In this document: piece by piece, positions 1 through 13,209 of the stretch
Numbering within the stretch: the stretch's first letter is position 1
Layout: each line of letters begins with the position of its first letter
Assembly: GCF_029873635.1 (NCBI RefSeq)
Contig: NC_080428.1
Coordinates: forward strand, 64,227,957 to 64,291,956
From: Malania oleifera
Lineage: Eukaryota > Streptophyta > Magnoliopsida > Santalales > Ximeniaceae
DNA: 64,000 nt
Direction: 5' to 3'
Notes under the pieces: generated by a model
Databases searched by the model: none
Seen by the model: the letters and a program-made list of their open reading frames with translations, nothing else
What the model was told of the DNA's origin: nothing
Position numbers and translations under genes: made by a program

Positions 1-294
1 GTGTGAACAGAGTTTCTTCTACCCCTGCACTAGTTTCTGCCATCCTCTATAAATTCAATAGCAACCAACAAAGCAAAAGGCCTAGGATGAATAGTACGTA
101 CCAACTGTGTCTACTCTGTTTTATCTTATGAAATTTCACTTTGACTAGGCCGACCTCCAGGGAGTGACTAAGTCGCAATGGTCTCTGAGCACTCGCTTAG
201 ACAAGGTCTTTCTTAGGCATCAAACGTGGAATCAAGGATCCTAACAGAGGAACACCTCCATATCAACACTATTAAACCTAGCTCTGATACCAAT
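1..294 (-). mobile_element. Copia-type LTR element: leader fragment
   Basis: Read on the minus strand, positions 281-292 hold a primer-binding site of the initiator-methionine type (TTGGTATCAGAGC), directly next to the LTR at 295-544. The sequence below it (about 100-280) looks like the untranslated leader of the same element. A related leader recurs at about 24,750-25,910, which shows it is a repeat family. No coding frame is visible. The left side runs off the window. Confidence 0.6.
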
Positions 295-544
295 TGTTGT
301 GTCGGGCACCCCACTTGTGCCAAACACCAATACTACAACTATTGCTATTGAATATATAAGAAAATTAAAGTAATGCAGAAACTAATAATAAAACAATAAA
401 GAGAACAACACAAGAAATTTACAAAGTTCGGTATAGAATTACCTACGTCCTCGGGCGCCAATGATCAATCTACTACTTCTTGATAAAGTACAATATTTTA
501 TACCAATGTGGAAGTATTCTACCAATGTGGGGCAAAAAACAACA
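295..544 (-). mobile_element. LTR, about 250 bp, probably Copia
   Basis: On the minus strand this stretch begins TGTTGTTTTTTGCCCC and ends GACACAACA, so it has TG...CA termini, and it abuts a tRNA-iMet primer-binding site. This is the arrangement of a 5' LTR followed by its primer site. The short length fits several Copia lineages. The right boundary was set by the terminal CA. No target duplication can be checked because the other end is off the window. Confidence 0.6.
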
Positions 545-765
545 GATTGATTGTATATTGAAATATTAATTTAGTTTCTTTCATATTTAGGAATATTGTT
601 ATTGGTATAGTTGTTTGCTGAAAATATTCCTGTGGTGATTGAGGTATTTAGATCACTTGTGTAAATCAAATTTAGATAGATTAAACTTTCACATTAAATT
701 TTTTAAATACCCAATTCAACACCCCCCCTCCCCTCTTGGGATTGCACCAATTCTAACATTTTAAA
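545..765 (+). mobile_element. Fragment of a second LTR (3' end, Copia-like)
   Basis: The stretch ends in a run typical of the tail of large Copia LTRs: a phrase near ttaaatacccaattca, a C-rich block, ctcttggga and a terminal taaca at about 757. The same tail closes the big Copia LTR at 41,120-41,198. Only the last part of the LTR is visible and its start is not clear. Confidence 0.45.
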
Positions 766-2160
766 CATTAAACATCCAATTATTATAGTTCACATTCATA
801 CTTGTCCATATTTATCTGCTTTGTCGCTTGATGACTAGGCAATCCTAAATGACTAGACGATCTCCATCACATGGGTGGCCACTCATGATTTCTTCAACTC
901 GTCTAATGACTAAGCAATCAACATTGCCTAATGGCCACATAGCCTTTGTCTCCTAGGCGGCTAGTTGATATTTTTAGGTCACCTAGGCAACAAGTAACTC
1001 ACCTTACCCAAACAAATTTTTCATTGTGTCACTTTGGGCGATTTTCTTAACTAAGTGATTGTCACCATTTTACAGGAGAGGGCAAAAAGACAGTGCAAAG
1101 AGGTGGTTAAAAATTGTTATCTTATTCTCTATTACGGGTTTTATCCGTCATTTGTATATCGCCATGCACGTAGATGCAATTGAATCGTAAGTACCTTGAA
1201 ATACATTGTTGGTCCATAAATCTAACAACTTAACCTTTTAGATAAAATCATATTCGAATAATGGTCATGATGACTTTTTTAATAGGTAAGTGGGAGGCAA
1301 TGGTGAGATTGAAATTAAACTTGACTCGCTCAAATATGGGATAGGAGGTGTATGTACATTGCTCATGGACGTATCAACGTAGGATTTGAGCAAATAATTA
1401 AAACTAATCTTTTAACCGTATACACAAATTAACATAACTAAAAACCTTAAGAAATGCTATTAAAAAGTGACTCTACATACCACTATAATCTTCTAAGAAT
1501 AATAATAAGGTCAAGATCGACAGTTGACAACTTTTTTTGCCGACACCGACTAAACAGTTCAAGTTACATTTAATTGAATGATGAAACACATATAAGTGGG
1601 CCAAATAGATATAATATCCTATGCAGGGGCATTGAACCTCGATGGTTTTCATCATAGATATCTCTTATTAGTAATAATTATGAGTGGAAATTAGTGGTGT
1701 TAAAGGCTATGATTTTTTAACAACCATATTGTAATGTTCCCTCCGGCCGGGAAGGCCCTGAAAGTGACATTCACAAGCAACGTCGACCGGAAATTGAAGA
1801 TAGACCACACACACACACACAGTTGCACCCACCCACCCAATTGCATATTTCTTTTTTCCAGTGATAGAATCTCAACTGCTAGCACTAATTAATGGGAATT
1901 GCCAAAGTGAAGTTGGCATTCATGAACCAAACATAATTGCAATAACCAAGCTCTTTTTGTTACTTTAGAATCATATGAGTAGAGCGATCGCTTTATAGTA
2001 CCATATTTAACCAATGGAGATGGACCACTTGTCAAAAGTCCTGCAGCTTTTTCCCAAGGGATAAGTTCTTGTTTGGCATTATTTAGTTCCACAGACTCCA
2101 TTCGTTCGCAAAAGGTGATCAATGGAAAGCTGCTTGTTTATACATTAGAAATCTTCCAAG
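766..2160. other. Intergenic, no gene recognised
   Basis: No reading frame here resembles a protein I know. About 820-1,060 repeats short phrases around gactaggc, which may be a worn repeat. There is a (CA)n tract at about 1,806-1,821. No RNA gene was seen. Confidence 0.5.
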
Positions 2161-2217
2161 CAAATTAACAATTTTCCCTTTCTTTTTTTTTTTTTAACAA
2201 AATTATGAGCTCTTTTG

Positions 2218-2241
2218 GAGAGAGAGAGAGAGAGAGAGAGA
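2218..2241. repeat. (GA)n microsatellite
   Basis: About 24 bases of uninterrupted GA dinucleotides, followed within 40 bases by an A-rich tract. Confidence 0.9.
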
Positions 2242-3714
2242 CTCAGCTCATATAAATAATACCCAAAAAAAAAAAAAAATTGTCACATTAGTTATATAAG
2301 TGTAGCCTCAATTTTGGTAAGTGAATATCTCAGTAGTTAAGATTATGAAACCTGAATGTGAGAGATTTTAGGTTTTAAATTTTAGAAAGAAAAGAAGATG
2401 GTCAAGTGCTTGAATATTTTTTTTCTCTGTTAGAATCCACAACCACATCCTCCAATTAATTGGGAAAAAAAACTAAATAAGGAAATAAAGAAATAAAGGA
2501 AAGGCTGTGATGAACACACCGAGGCTTGCCAGTGTATTTATATGTTGTAGATGTAGGTGAAGGATTAATGCATGTATATATATATGAGTACAGTGAAAGG
2601 GCCTTCTGTCTCTTGAAGGATAGGGGGGTGTTTAATTACATATATATTAATTAGGTGTTTAGATACAGACACCGACCTAACCCTACTGCATGCCCTCTTT
2701 TCTCTTTCTGTGCCTCGTGTATGGCTGGATCTCCATATATAAGTTTATTAAATAATTAATAGGGTGGTTGAAAAGGTAATGATACCATGCTTTTTTAACC
2801 CCTTAATATTAATACCAGTCACCCTTTTCCTTTTTAAGACCTACCCATTACTATCTACTCACTCTTGCTTTCGCACATCTCATCGCTCTTTTCTTTTTTA
2901 CATGCCTCTTTAATTATGGCATGGTAATGGACCAGCTGCTTAGCCACCAGCAGCAGCAGCAGCAGCATGCACCATCTGCATAAGAAGTTAGGGCACAGAA
3001 TTCAGAATACATACACAATGCATTTAATATATTTGTAGGCCCATTCATATAGATGTATAGAATGATTTGAGTTATTTTGGGTTGTGTCAACATCGTTATG
3101 TCGCATTGAGGTGATACCTTGAAAGCAACTTGTTTAAAAATGTATTTATTTTCCAAACCATGTCTAATTATAATATGTAATGGTCATAGTATATGTGTAT
3201 CCATGGTGGATTTGAGGTTGTGTACATATCGATCCAGTTGACATAATTAATATATATATATATATTATATGAAGAAGAGATCATTTCATGCTTTCATACT
3301 AAATAAAATAAAGTAAAAATGGATTGGTGGGTGCATGTGTGCATACGTGTTCTCAAATTTCAAAGTTTTAAATTAAACTAGACTATAGCTAATACTAGCT
3401 TAATTAATTATGACTATTAATTAATAATATTGTATTGAATATGTAGGGCGGATGATAAATCAACCAGCTATTTAAATCCGCGCCATTGTCAAGTAATAGT
3501 ACTGCTCTCTTTTGAATTGAAAGAGAAAGAGAAAGAATTGAAAGAGAAAGAGAAAGAGGGGCCACTATTACATTGCTAACAACCTTTAATTAATGGCAAC
3601 ACCTTTTCCTATATTTCATGCTATCTTTCCTCCCCCCATTAAATGCATGCATGTGTACATACATATATAACATCATACTTCAAAATTCTTTCATCTATAA
3701 TTCCTTACAATTAG
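2242..3714. other. Intergenic, microsatellite-rich
   Basis: AT-rich DNA with a (CAG)6 run at about 2,948-2,966, an (AT)n run near 3,250-3,265, and a purine-rich segment at 3,510-3,560 in which gaaagaga-type units repeat. It has the texture of a plant promoter or intergenic spacer, but no adjoining gene was recognised. Confidence 0.5.
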
Positions 3715-4371
3715 AGCTATTATATGCTTGGTTTATTTTATTTAAATCAAAGTTCTAATTGAATATTTTTGAAAATTGAAATCAATTAACCAACAATCTA
3801 ATTATTTAACTAATAGTTTGATTCGGTTAACACATTCTCATAACATCATGCCTTCTTAAATAAATAAATAGATCTTTTTCACTTAGATTACTGTGTAATA
3901 CACACACACACACAATTGCTATGTGTAATCACACACACACATACACATATATAACTAATCGAGGTGAAAATGTATGTAATCCTGCACTTCGAAGTATGGA
4001 CTTGGACTTTAGGTTCGGATGTGTGACTGTATGTAAAATATAATATAAAATTATATTTATTTATTAAATTTTTATAAATTAAAATTTAAAATTGTCCTTC
4101 CCACCCAAAACATAGTACTTTTTTAACTTGGGATATATAATATATGTTTATATGATAATATTTAAAATAAATAATATATATTATAAATAAATACTTATAT
4201 TAATTCAATTCTAGTAATCTCGGTTCATGAACATTAAAAGCCGAAGCAAAACAAAAAAAAAATATATCTGTAAATAAAATAAAAAGAACCAAAAACCAAA
4301 TTTTCGATTTGATTCAAGTAAAATTTTCATGTTAGCTTGATTTTCAAATATTTTGAATGACCTTACTTACA
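3715..4371. mobile_element. Worn hAT-type MITE-like repeat
   Basis: The right end (about 4,310-4,371) reads like the right end of the well-preserved MITE at 26,770-27,304: an 'attttcgatttgattc' phrase, then 'gattttcaaata', then a decayed version of the terminal tagccctac. The middle shares the AT-rich core with atatatattataaataaata. The left end is not clear and no target duplication was found, so the extent is a guess. Confidence 0.35.
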
Positions 4372-4539
4372 ATAAAAATGTGATTTTTGTCATTACCCCG
4401 TCAAATATTTTGAAAACTTTCAAAAAAAAAAACAAAAAAAAACACATGATAAATAACACCCATTATATATAGGGAACACAATAATTTTTTCAAACACTAA
4501 AGAATAAATGCGAGCGACAAGACTAGAATCAAAGACCTC

Positions 4540-4620
4540 CTGAAAACCGACTCTAATACCATGTTAGATTATCCCTTTACCTAAAAATTTAAATTGTTAA
4601 GTTGTCGACTAACAATATAT
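4540..4620 (-). mobile_element. LTR end plus primer-binding-site remnant
   Basis: On the minus strand the order is ...TAATCTAACA followed by TGGTATTAGAGTC, the usual junction of an LTR or TRIM end with a methionine-type primer-binding site. Only the junction is recognisable. Confidence 0.4.
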
Positions 4621-4907
4621 ATCGAACTTTAACGACATAAATTAAAAATGCATTAAAATTAGACAAATTCAAATGAACTCTACTAAGATTCAAGTGAAGG
4701 AAAGCTAAAAATACGAGATGGAATCAGATTGTGTAAAACAAAAAGGTGACTTTTTTATTTTATTTTTTTTCTGCTTAACCAGCAAATGTTTCAATAGAAA
4801 CAAAATCCACATTTTTTTTTTTTTCATCAAATGTAAAAAATGTGTATCTAATGTTTTACTTCTGTCTACAGAGTGAATATTCTTATTTTAATTTAGAAAT
4901 ACTAATT

Positions 4908-4913
<6 letters not shown>

Positions 4914-4940
<27 letters not shown>
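4914..4940. repeat. (AT)n microsatellite
   Basis: About 27 bases of AT dinucleotides in AT-rich intergenic DNA. Confidence 0.85.
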
Positions 4941-4945
<5 letters not shown>

Positions 4946-5040
4946 CACAATTAATTTTGTTACTAAAAATTATTAATCCAACCATAGAAATTTCAAAATA
5001 ACTAATGTACATAAATCAATTTAATTAACAATCATTAATT

Positions 5041-7240
5041 AAATTATAACCAAGCAATGCCCAGCCCTAACCAAGAGTGAGGAGCTGTGTCCTGTTCGGA
5101 TGGCCGAATGTCCAACCTGCTGAAAGGAAATCTAGACTGCATCTGCATTTACCGGGAGGCGCATTAGGAAGGAAGGTAGCTATCCCATGGATTTGGTGCC
5201 GCACCGGAAGGTCCAAAGGACTCGTGTGACCAGAATTCTCACCCCAAAAATTAAAAATAAATAAATAAATAAAAATTTAAAAAAATTGAGGAGCTGGGGT
5301 ATATTCTTTTTTCTGCGTAGGGTGGGAGTGGCAAATGGGCATAGGGGGGGATAGTAGGGGGGACCAGAGCAGAGATAGGTAGCGTGGGGATAATGCATCG
5401 CATTCAAATGCCAATGAAGATTTTGATGCGAGTCTTATCACAGAGTAGGCATCAAGGCAGTGGCCCATTCCGATCCCTCCTTCATTTAGCTTCTTTATGA
5501 ATTATGATGATGATGGGGTCATCCAATATGCTCAAACAAACATCAAAAAGCAAAAGTTCTTTCATGGGTTCTCTATTATTTTGCTCCACGTGGGCGTGTA
5601 CATGAGTTCTGGGGCATTTTTTAATGTGTATATATATATACCATTTTTTGGTTAAGCTTAGACCATGAAAAATGAATTGCCACTGAGCTAAAATCAGAAT
5701 ATCTTTTGAAAACTTTTGGCCACTCGAGATTTTAAATTTCTCCACCTGGATCGAAATCCATCCTATACCCAACCCAAATTTGATGGACAGACAATTTCAT
5801 GATATGATCTTTCAATCCAACAGTTCGAACTTTTACAGTGTCACGATGTAAAACTACATAATTTTAGCATCATTCCGGTTGAATCCTCACTTGTATACAA
5901 AGAACATCCAAGTTGGACAGTCACTTAATAGGTACATCTAATTCAAATCAATATGCAAATTTATTTCAAATCTAGTACCTTAAGAACATGTTTCCAACAT
6001 AAAGAAATAAAATTCGTGTTAACAAGAGAATAATCTCCTCATACTCGTGCTTCTGCAATTCAACCACATAATTTTGGGATCTCACATGTGCATTCCCTCA
6101 ATTATAATTTCACGCCCAGGATCATTTGAATGCACATCCCCATGGCCCCATAAAAGTTCAAAAAGAAATGAAGGTGCGGGTGAACTTGCAGGGAAGACCC
6201 TCTATAGATGACTGGTAAAAATCGCAATACAGAGAGGGCCAATCCTTCTGCTCCCATGTCAAAATGCCCATAAAATAAAATAGAAAAAAGAACGATGCAA
6301 ATCATTCATGTTGCCTCCTCCTTGGTGATCAAAACAATTAACTTTAACACAAATCAAGAGCTATGTAGGAGTAGGACATCATTGAACACATTAAAAGTGG
6401 ATCATTGCGTAAGTTATATATGCAAACTGTACCTATGGATTTATACGTTGGAGCAGCTATAGCTAATCCCCTGCAAATACAACCAAATAATGATGCAAAG
6501 CCTCAAATAATCAGAGTTTAGGAAGATACTATTGAGATGGTTTGCTAGAGAATATATACACACACTACTGTCATTGAAACTATTTAGAAATATCTTTCAT
6601 GCTCATGGGAATAGAACATGTTCCTTCCACATAAACTGTTGGATGATACACAATACATGCTCTGATAAGGACACAGCATGAAAGAAGATACAAAATTGAT
6701 GGGACAGGACTAATAATAAGCTAGTCACTGATACCTGCAACGACTGTTGCTCCAGCACAAAATTAGATGATGTTGATCCATCAAATTCCAATAACAACAA
6801 CAACACAACTTTAAAAAGTGAGGACTAAATAAAGCAGCAAACATCAAAATTTAAAACAAGATTACCACAATAATAAAACTTATTAACAGTGGTATGAATC
6901 TATAATTGAATTGAAATTCTCATAATAGCAGAAAGGCAGTACAATCACCAAGGCAAAACTTGTCTTCCTGGCTTGTGAACATGCCAAGTATGACAACCTA
7001 ACTGAGTTTAAACAATGCTTTAAAAGGAAAAGGTGTCCTCCAAGGTGTTTTTGACACTAATAAGTCATAAGCCTAAAGGCATTCAGGCTTAAGTCTCTTG
7101 GAATTTTTTATTTTTTTATGCAAAAAAAAAATATAAATAACTTACATATATTTTAAGAACAGGAGGAAATTAGAAAAATTACATATAAAATTTGGGAAAA
7201 AACAAAAAAAAAGGATCAAATATGACCCATTAACTATCTA
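5041..7240. other. Intergenic, no gene recognised; weak exon-like signals
   Basis: No protein family was recognised. Two minus-strand spots look exon-like: near 6,733-6,800 a short open stretch is followed by a plausible GT donor, and near 6,425-6,475 another follows a plausible AG acceptor. Neither translation is recognisable. They may be remnants of a gene or chance. 5,040-5,470 is locally less AT-rich with a G-run. Confidence 0.3.
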
Positions 7241-7244
7241 TGGC

Positions 7245-7840
7245 TCATATTCTTTTGTCTCTGCTTATGAGCAATGAAGAGAAAACCCCAGAAAATCAGA
7301 TTGGGCTCATATTGTCTGGTTTGAGAATGCTATTCCTAGGCATTAATTTATCTTGTGGTTAGCCATACTCAATAGGCTGCCTACTTTGAATAAGTTGAAA
7401 CAGGGAAAGCTAAATGATGACAAAGCAGATTATGCAACAATGGACTGGAGACTCGTAATCATTTGTTCTTTGATTGCTCTTTCATTCAAGATATTTTTTT
7501 AATAGTTGTTCTAGCCTAAGAATTGATGTTGCAGTTGCTGAATGGGATATATACATGATGAAGCTGAAAAATCTTGGAAATTCAAAGAAGGAGATATTAG
7601 CAGAACAGATTTTGGCCACTTCAATCCATCATGTTTGGAAGATGAGAAATTCTCTGATCTATGCTGAAGTTCCTCCTGATTCGAATGATATTGTCTTGCA
7701 ATTTGTAATTGAGGTGAAAATAGCTTTGGTTAAGTTTTTCTGGTAGTTGTTAAAGCATAGGTTGTTTATCTGTATTTTACTGCATCTGTACTTGTATTTC
7801 CCTTTGGTTTTAATGAAGCTTAATTACCATATATATATTT
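7245..7840 (+). mobile_element. L1-type LINE fragment (zf-RVT, 3' end)
   Basis: Plus-strand translation around 7,300-7,475 reads VWFENAIPRH followed by FILWLAILNRLPT and later a DWRL/CSL stretch. This is the zf-RVT domain found after the reverse transcriptase of plant L1 LINEs. The continuing open frame 7,474-7,746 contains an HHVWKMRNSLIY phrase typical of the region after zf-RVT. At least one stop and one frame change separate these pieces, so it is a dead 5'-truncated copy. The end near 7,830 is not marked by a clear poly-A tail. Confidence 0.7.
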
Positions 7841-9340
7841 TCTGGCCATTCTAAGCATAGAAACTTGAATTCATTCAAGTAAACCATGCCAAGACATAAT
7901 CATAACATTAAAAAATTCAAATTGTGTTCATTATCCAATATCTCAATTATTTGGAAAGGTCTCTGCTCACAAGCTTATAAATTCACCAAGACTATAGCAT
8001 CTTTTCATAAACACATCAAAGTTAATTTTTCTAGCCCTTGTTTACTATCAAATCTGACTAAAAACTTATAAATCAAAAATGCTTGAGCCTCACTTAAAGG
8101 AGACAGTGCACCTTTACAAATGCAAAGCCTTGTTGTATTACATGTTTAGGGATTTGGTATTTTAGACCCTTGCTCGGGAAACATGTCATCATGAGGGAGC
8201 CTCAATTGCACTGTTTAAAATATTGAGTTTAAGAATTGATAATTAATGACGGAAAACGTAGTAACAAAAGAAATCAACAGTAAATATGATAATTAGATTC
8301 ATAAAATATAAACCCAAACAAGCATTAATGTCGGGCACATACCATGCCAGCTCTTTATTGAAATGGTGTTACCTACAGTGTTTGAAACAGCAACCCAATA
8401 TCTGAGAGAACAAAATTGTTAGTCCCCCTAAAGATCATTCATGGAGGTATCAGTTTTACTTTTCAATTACTCAGGTTGCATACACGTACAGAGACATTTT
8501 TCAGAAGCAAGGTATTAGTTTTACACATCTACATAATTAAAGACGGATCGACCACATGCACGCACACATACGCATTATTACTTTCCATTTTCTTTCATTC
8601 ATAGAAAGACAAAAAAGGTATAACAACGAAAATTCTAAATGCTATACAGGAGAAGACCTACGCTGTGACATGCATACTTCGCACAGAAAAGCAATTCTAA
8701 AATGGGTAATTCTACTTATGTGATGCAAAAATCTCATAGAGGAAACTCAAGAAACTTACAAAACCCTTGATGATTGCTCATGCAAAATTTCCAGCCCTGT
8801 TTTGCAATTCAAGGGTGCTCTGCTTTACACACAATTAAACAAAATGCATTAATTAGTTAAAAGCAATAAGATACCAAAAAAATTGCAGCAGCAGAAATTA
8901 CAAAAATAAAAATATAAGTAAAAGGAAGAAGGAGGATTAAACAGAGGAACAACCAAAAGAAACAATGTTAATCTTTTCACAATTTTTTCGCTCCCTGAAT
9001 TTTTTTCAAAAAAAAAATCCCAACCAAATAGAACACATGTCTTATTTGCTTATGACTTCACCAAGATTTTTCTCTCTCACAAACACAAATAGCTCCAAAT
9101 TAGTGTTAGGTTCTTTTCTTCCCTGTATTTCTTGGAATATGTGTGCATTCATGTATTTTTCCAATCAAAAAGAAACTCTCCTCGCCTCCTCTCCCCCCCC
9201 CCCCCCCCTCTTGCCTGTCATGAAATTGATCCTGGAAAAATCACTTCACTTCAAATCATTCCCCTCTGCCAACTCAAAAAGTTTAGGTCTTAAACTGGTG
9301 TGTCCGTGTGAGGAGAAGCTTAGTACCTATTTGGGAGGGG
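7841..9340. other. Intergenic, no gene recognised
   Basis: Only short frames without family resemblance. A 17-base C homopolymer lies near 9,192-9,208. A minus-strand spot near 8,745-8,815 is bounded by AG- and GT-like signals but its translation is not recognisable. Confidence 0.4.
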
Positions 9341-9344
9341 GCTG

Positions 9345-12300
9345 TGGAGAAAAGAAAAGGCAAAAAATTAGTTAGGGAATTGGCCATAAAGGTCCTCAAT
9401 GAGTCAAGGGGCCTGAACCAAAACATATGATAATACTCAACCTCCTTGGTTGGAAGCCCTATGCAAAAGATCTCATCCACACATTTCAATATCCTTTCAC
9501 TGCCTTTCATGAATCGTACCACTCCCATGCAAAAAAATATCACAAAAATGAAGAGAAAGATCTTCTCACCAAAGCACTTGAAGATACAGATCTTCAAATT
9601 GCCACTCGTGAACAAGCTTGAGGTCCAAAATAGAGGTGAGTCGAGCCAAGATCCTGAATATCCTCTATTCCTCTTGGTTTCACTGCCAACGCCATCAATA
9701 AAACCAAAGGGAAGGAAAAGGAAATCCTAAAGACTACTCAATAGACCCACTCCACCTCAGTCACCTTGTTATTTGTCTAACAACTACAGGACATGATACC
9801 AAACACAATTTAGGCACAATATAGTGGTCCCTCTCAAAGTTCCCTTATACATACAAATCCATATACAAAATGCATAATAATATAAGGATGCCAAATGGAT
9901 CTTAATCTCCGAAATTCAACCAATTCGATGGAAAAGGCAACCCCAAACACGTTGCTGATTTCATTGACAGATTGTGAAAGTGTAGGATCTATCAATATCC
10001 AAGGAAACCACCTCATTATTTGTTAAACAAATTGTCAAGTCTTTGCAAGGCAATGCATTTGACCAGTACACAAACTTAGATTCTAAATCCTTAGGAACAA
10101 CTTGAAAGGAAATGACTTAATTGCTTAAACAAAACTTGTCACAATTTTAGTTTGATGGAACTAAAAAAGAACAAGCAATGGAAAGACGAGGCTATCATGG
10201 ACTACATCAACGGGTGCATCTTAAGTCTTGACTACAATGAGCGAATTTCAAAAATTTTCACTATAGGATGTGCATCAAAGGCATGCACTAGGAATTGCTT
10301 TATATCCTCAAAGCAATTAAATCAAACACATTTGAAGAATTAGAGACGTGCACATTAGGGTTGTTCAAAAATATTTGAAAACCAATTTGAATCAAGTCTC
10401 GATTAACCGATTTGTTCAGTTTGGTTTCGGTTCATTTTTTTACGGTTTTCAATTATCAGTTTGGTTTCAATTTTTATGTTCATGAACTGATTGTTAACCG
10501 AACGGAACCGATATATGTATTTATTTACAATATGTATTATATATATTATATATTATTATATAATAATATATAATACATCTTAAAGTTACAAAATAGTACA
10601 CACAAATATTTTTTAGGTGATTAACTTATATAAATAAGGTGTAAATGCACACTAAATCAAAACCCAAGTCAAATATCTCATTTTTCTTTAAAAAAAATTA
10701 TAAGGGTTTGAAAATATGCTTGGATCAGATAACCAAATTGAACTGTCGGTTGACTGGACCATCGGTTAATCGAAGGGTTCAGATTGGTTTCATTTCACAA
10801 AAACATAAAGATAAGCATCGCAAGCCACGGTAACCAAAATCCTCTCGTGGTTGATAATAGAAAAGAAAAGAAGTAAAGAAAAATACTAATCCCTTAAATA
10901 GCTCCACCAAAGGCCCAATGGTCATGAACACTGCTTTCATCAAGATATCAGGAAAGGAGGCGCCCTAGCTTAAAGGGGTTGGAGGAAAAACAGTACTAGT
11001 TACCTAATTTAGACATTCCAAAAATGTTTGACTAGTTGAAAAGCAAACTACTTGATATTCTGAAATGTAAATGCCTTGGGAAAATGGAAAAGGTACACAA
11101 GTCAAATTTCTACAAGTAGATAAGGTAGACAATTGGAATTTCAACAAGTACCATTAGATTCTTGGTCACCCTCTCTAGAAATGCTTTATGTTCAAAAAGT
11201 TCACCATGAAGCTTGCTAGGGAGAAAAATAAACATTGAACTTGATGACGTAGATGAGTATAATCATGCTACCACACTCATCAGGGCAATGAGCACCACAC
11301 ATTCCTGCCCTTCAATTGGTGAACCAAAACAAAAGCACACCTTAATGACAAAGCTCAAGCTTATTCAATTTGGCATGCCTAAACCTGTTATAATGAATGC
11401 TAGCCAAAAAGCTCAAAAGTCAAATCTGACGATGACAATAAGTCAACAATAAAATATGAAGAAGGGTAGACTTTCGTGACATTATGTAAGAAAAGGAAGT
11501 CACATCCTACTCAACCAAGGCCACTTCACTAAAGAGACAAAAGAAGAGAAATTCAGTTATTCAAATGAGAGGAAAAAAAAAAAAAAGAGGAAAAATGTCA
11601 ATAGCTAAAGAGGCCACAGTTGAATAGGGTGATATTTTAACAACAAGAGCCTCGGGAGCTTGTTACACCTAAGTAATATTTCCTAGAAGAATCCTTAGGG
11701 GAGAACACCACGAAGCCTACTGATGATTCCCAAACCCATGGACAACTCCAAGTCTTGACATCCTACGTAAGCATTGGTGATTTCATACAGCTTTCCAAAG
11801 CTATATAAGAGAATTTTATACATGCCCTCAAAAATCCAGAGGACCTTGACTCCCAAACTTCCAAGACAACAAAGATGGTGTCCTTTAGGTCAAGTGTTGA
11901 TATATTATCTCTTTCACAAATGAAGATCATTTCTTGGGCTCAAAACCCTATAATCGACCACCTTTGGTCTCCATCTATATTCATGAACAAAAGTTCAATC
12001 AAATCCTTATTAATGGGTATGTACAATCAACATCATGCCAAAGGCAACAATTAAGGAACCTAGAGGCACTATGGATAAATTATCTTAAAGTTGCCCACAA
12101 TTCCAAGGCTTTAACCAAGGTGGTCTGTGGGCTATCAACATGATCAAGCTTGGCGCTTATCTCAAATGATTCTAAAAAAAAGTCTTGTTCCATGTCATCA
12201 ACGCCAAAACAACTTACAAGTTGTTATTAGTAAAAACCCTATATCCATGAAAAAGGCATCATGCCTTCAACTTTCACCAATGTTTTAAATATTTCTAAGG

Positions 12301-13205
12301 AAGGGTGAGAAAGGTACAAGCTGGCATTAAAACTTTCTCAGAGGCAGAAACTCATTTTTCTAATACCAAGTTTTGTCAAGAGGTGAAATAATAAAGGAAG
12401 CTCTTCCTTCATATATTCTTTCCAGGAGCTGCGTGAAATCATAGAAGGAAAATCAAGTTGATCCCTCTAAAAGGATAAATTTTATAGTCTTCCAAATCCA
12501 CTACAATTCTTCATTACATTCCCCTATCTCAACATAAAAAAAGGCAATCCCATTTGCTAAGCGCACTAAGTCTGCGAAAAACAAAGAAACTTACTCAAGC
12601 ATTGGAGTCAAAAGACATTGAAAGAATTAAGAAGGTTATGCCACACCTTTGACAAAATTATTGAGCATTGTTATTAGAAAACTTTTAAAAGGGTTTACTC
12701 GTCTATCTCAAGCTTTATCAAAACAAGACAATCTTCCAAGTCATTGGACAAAAAAGTATTCAACCCGAAAGCTTATAAACTTTTGGCTAAATCCAGATAT
12801 GACTTCTAGAACCTTGATTTGTTGGGAAATCTAAATTTGAAACTCACTGGAGAGAATATTCATGGCCTCAGTGACACAATGAAGTTGTGGCAACAAGGGT
12901 TTGATGTACCTTTTCATGGAATCAGGCTTGATTATAAGCCGAAGGCAGCAGTCAAAATATCAGTCAAAGGGTAGGCTAAAGTGAAAATTTCACAACATAT
13001 AACAGCGAAGGTTGTGGATGAGCCTAATCAAGAACATAACAGCCAACTCTTGCACTTCAATGTTCGACTAAATCAAATCTACAATAGCTAGACTCTTTGT
13101 ATTTGGAAGACTCAATGTTACAATCCCTAATAGAGAAGAAGGTGCCTCTAAGGCTCGCAAGTCTGCTTTGGAACTCTTGGGACTGGGAGTTTTAAAAAAA
13201 AAAAA
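9345..13205 (+). mobile_element. Decayed Ty3/gypsy element, gag and protease region
   Basis: Plus-strand translations carry landmarks of a widespread plant Ty3/gypsy gag: near 9,890-9,970 'RMPNGS', 'FNQFDGKGNPK' and 'HVADFIDR'; near 10,150-10,340 'KNKQWKDEAIMDYINGC' and 'SLDYNERIS'. The remainder to about 13,200 keeps the base composition and order of a gag-protease segment. It is a fossil with many breaks and no LTRs recognised at its ends. The exact lineage (Tat/Athila side of gypsy) is not settled. Confidence 0.65.
10365..10790. mobile_element. MITE relative inside the decayed gypsy copy
   Basis: Begins tagggttgttcaaaaatatttgaaaacc, then cggtt-rich subterminal sequence and an AT-rich core with atatattatatattatta, as in the MITE at 26,770. 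It also carries a second cggttgactgg / gttaatcgaa block near 10,745-10,780. It interrupts the gag-derived sequence. No matching target duplication was found. Confidence 0.45.
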
Positions 13206-13209
13206 TGCA

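Noticed and set aside
6733-6800. Minus-strand exon with GT donor
   Set aside because: Translation not recognised and no partner exons found; kept only as a remark in the intergenic entry.
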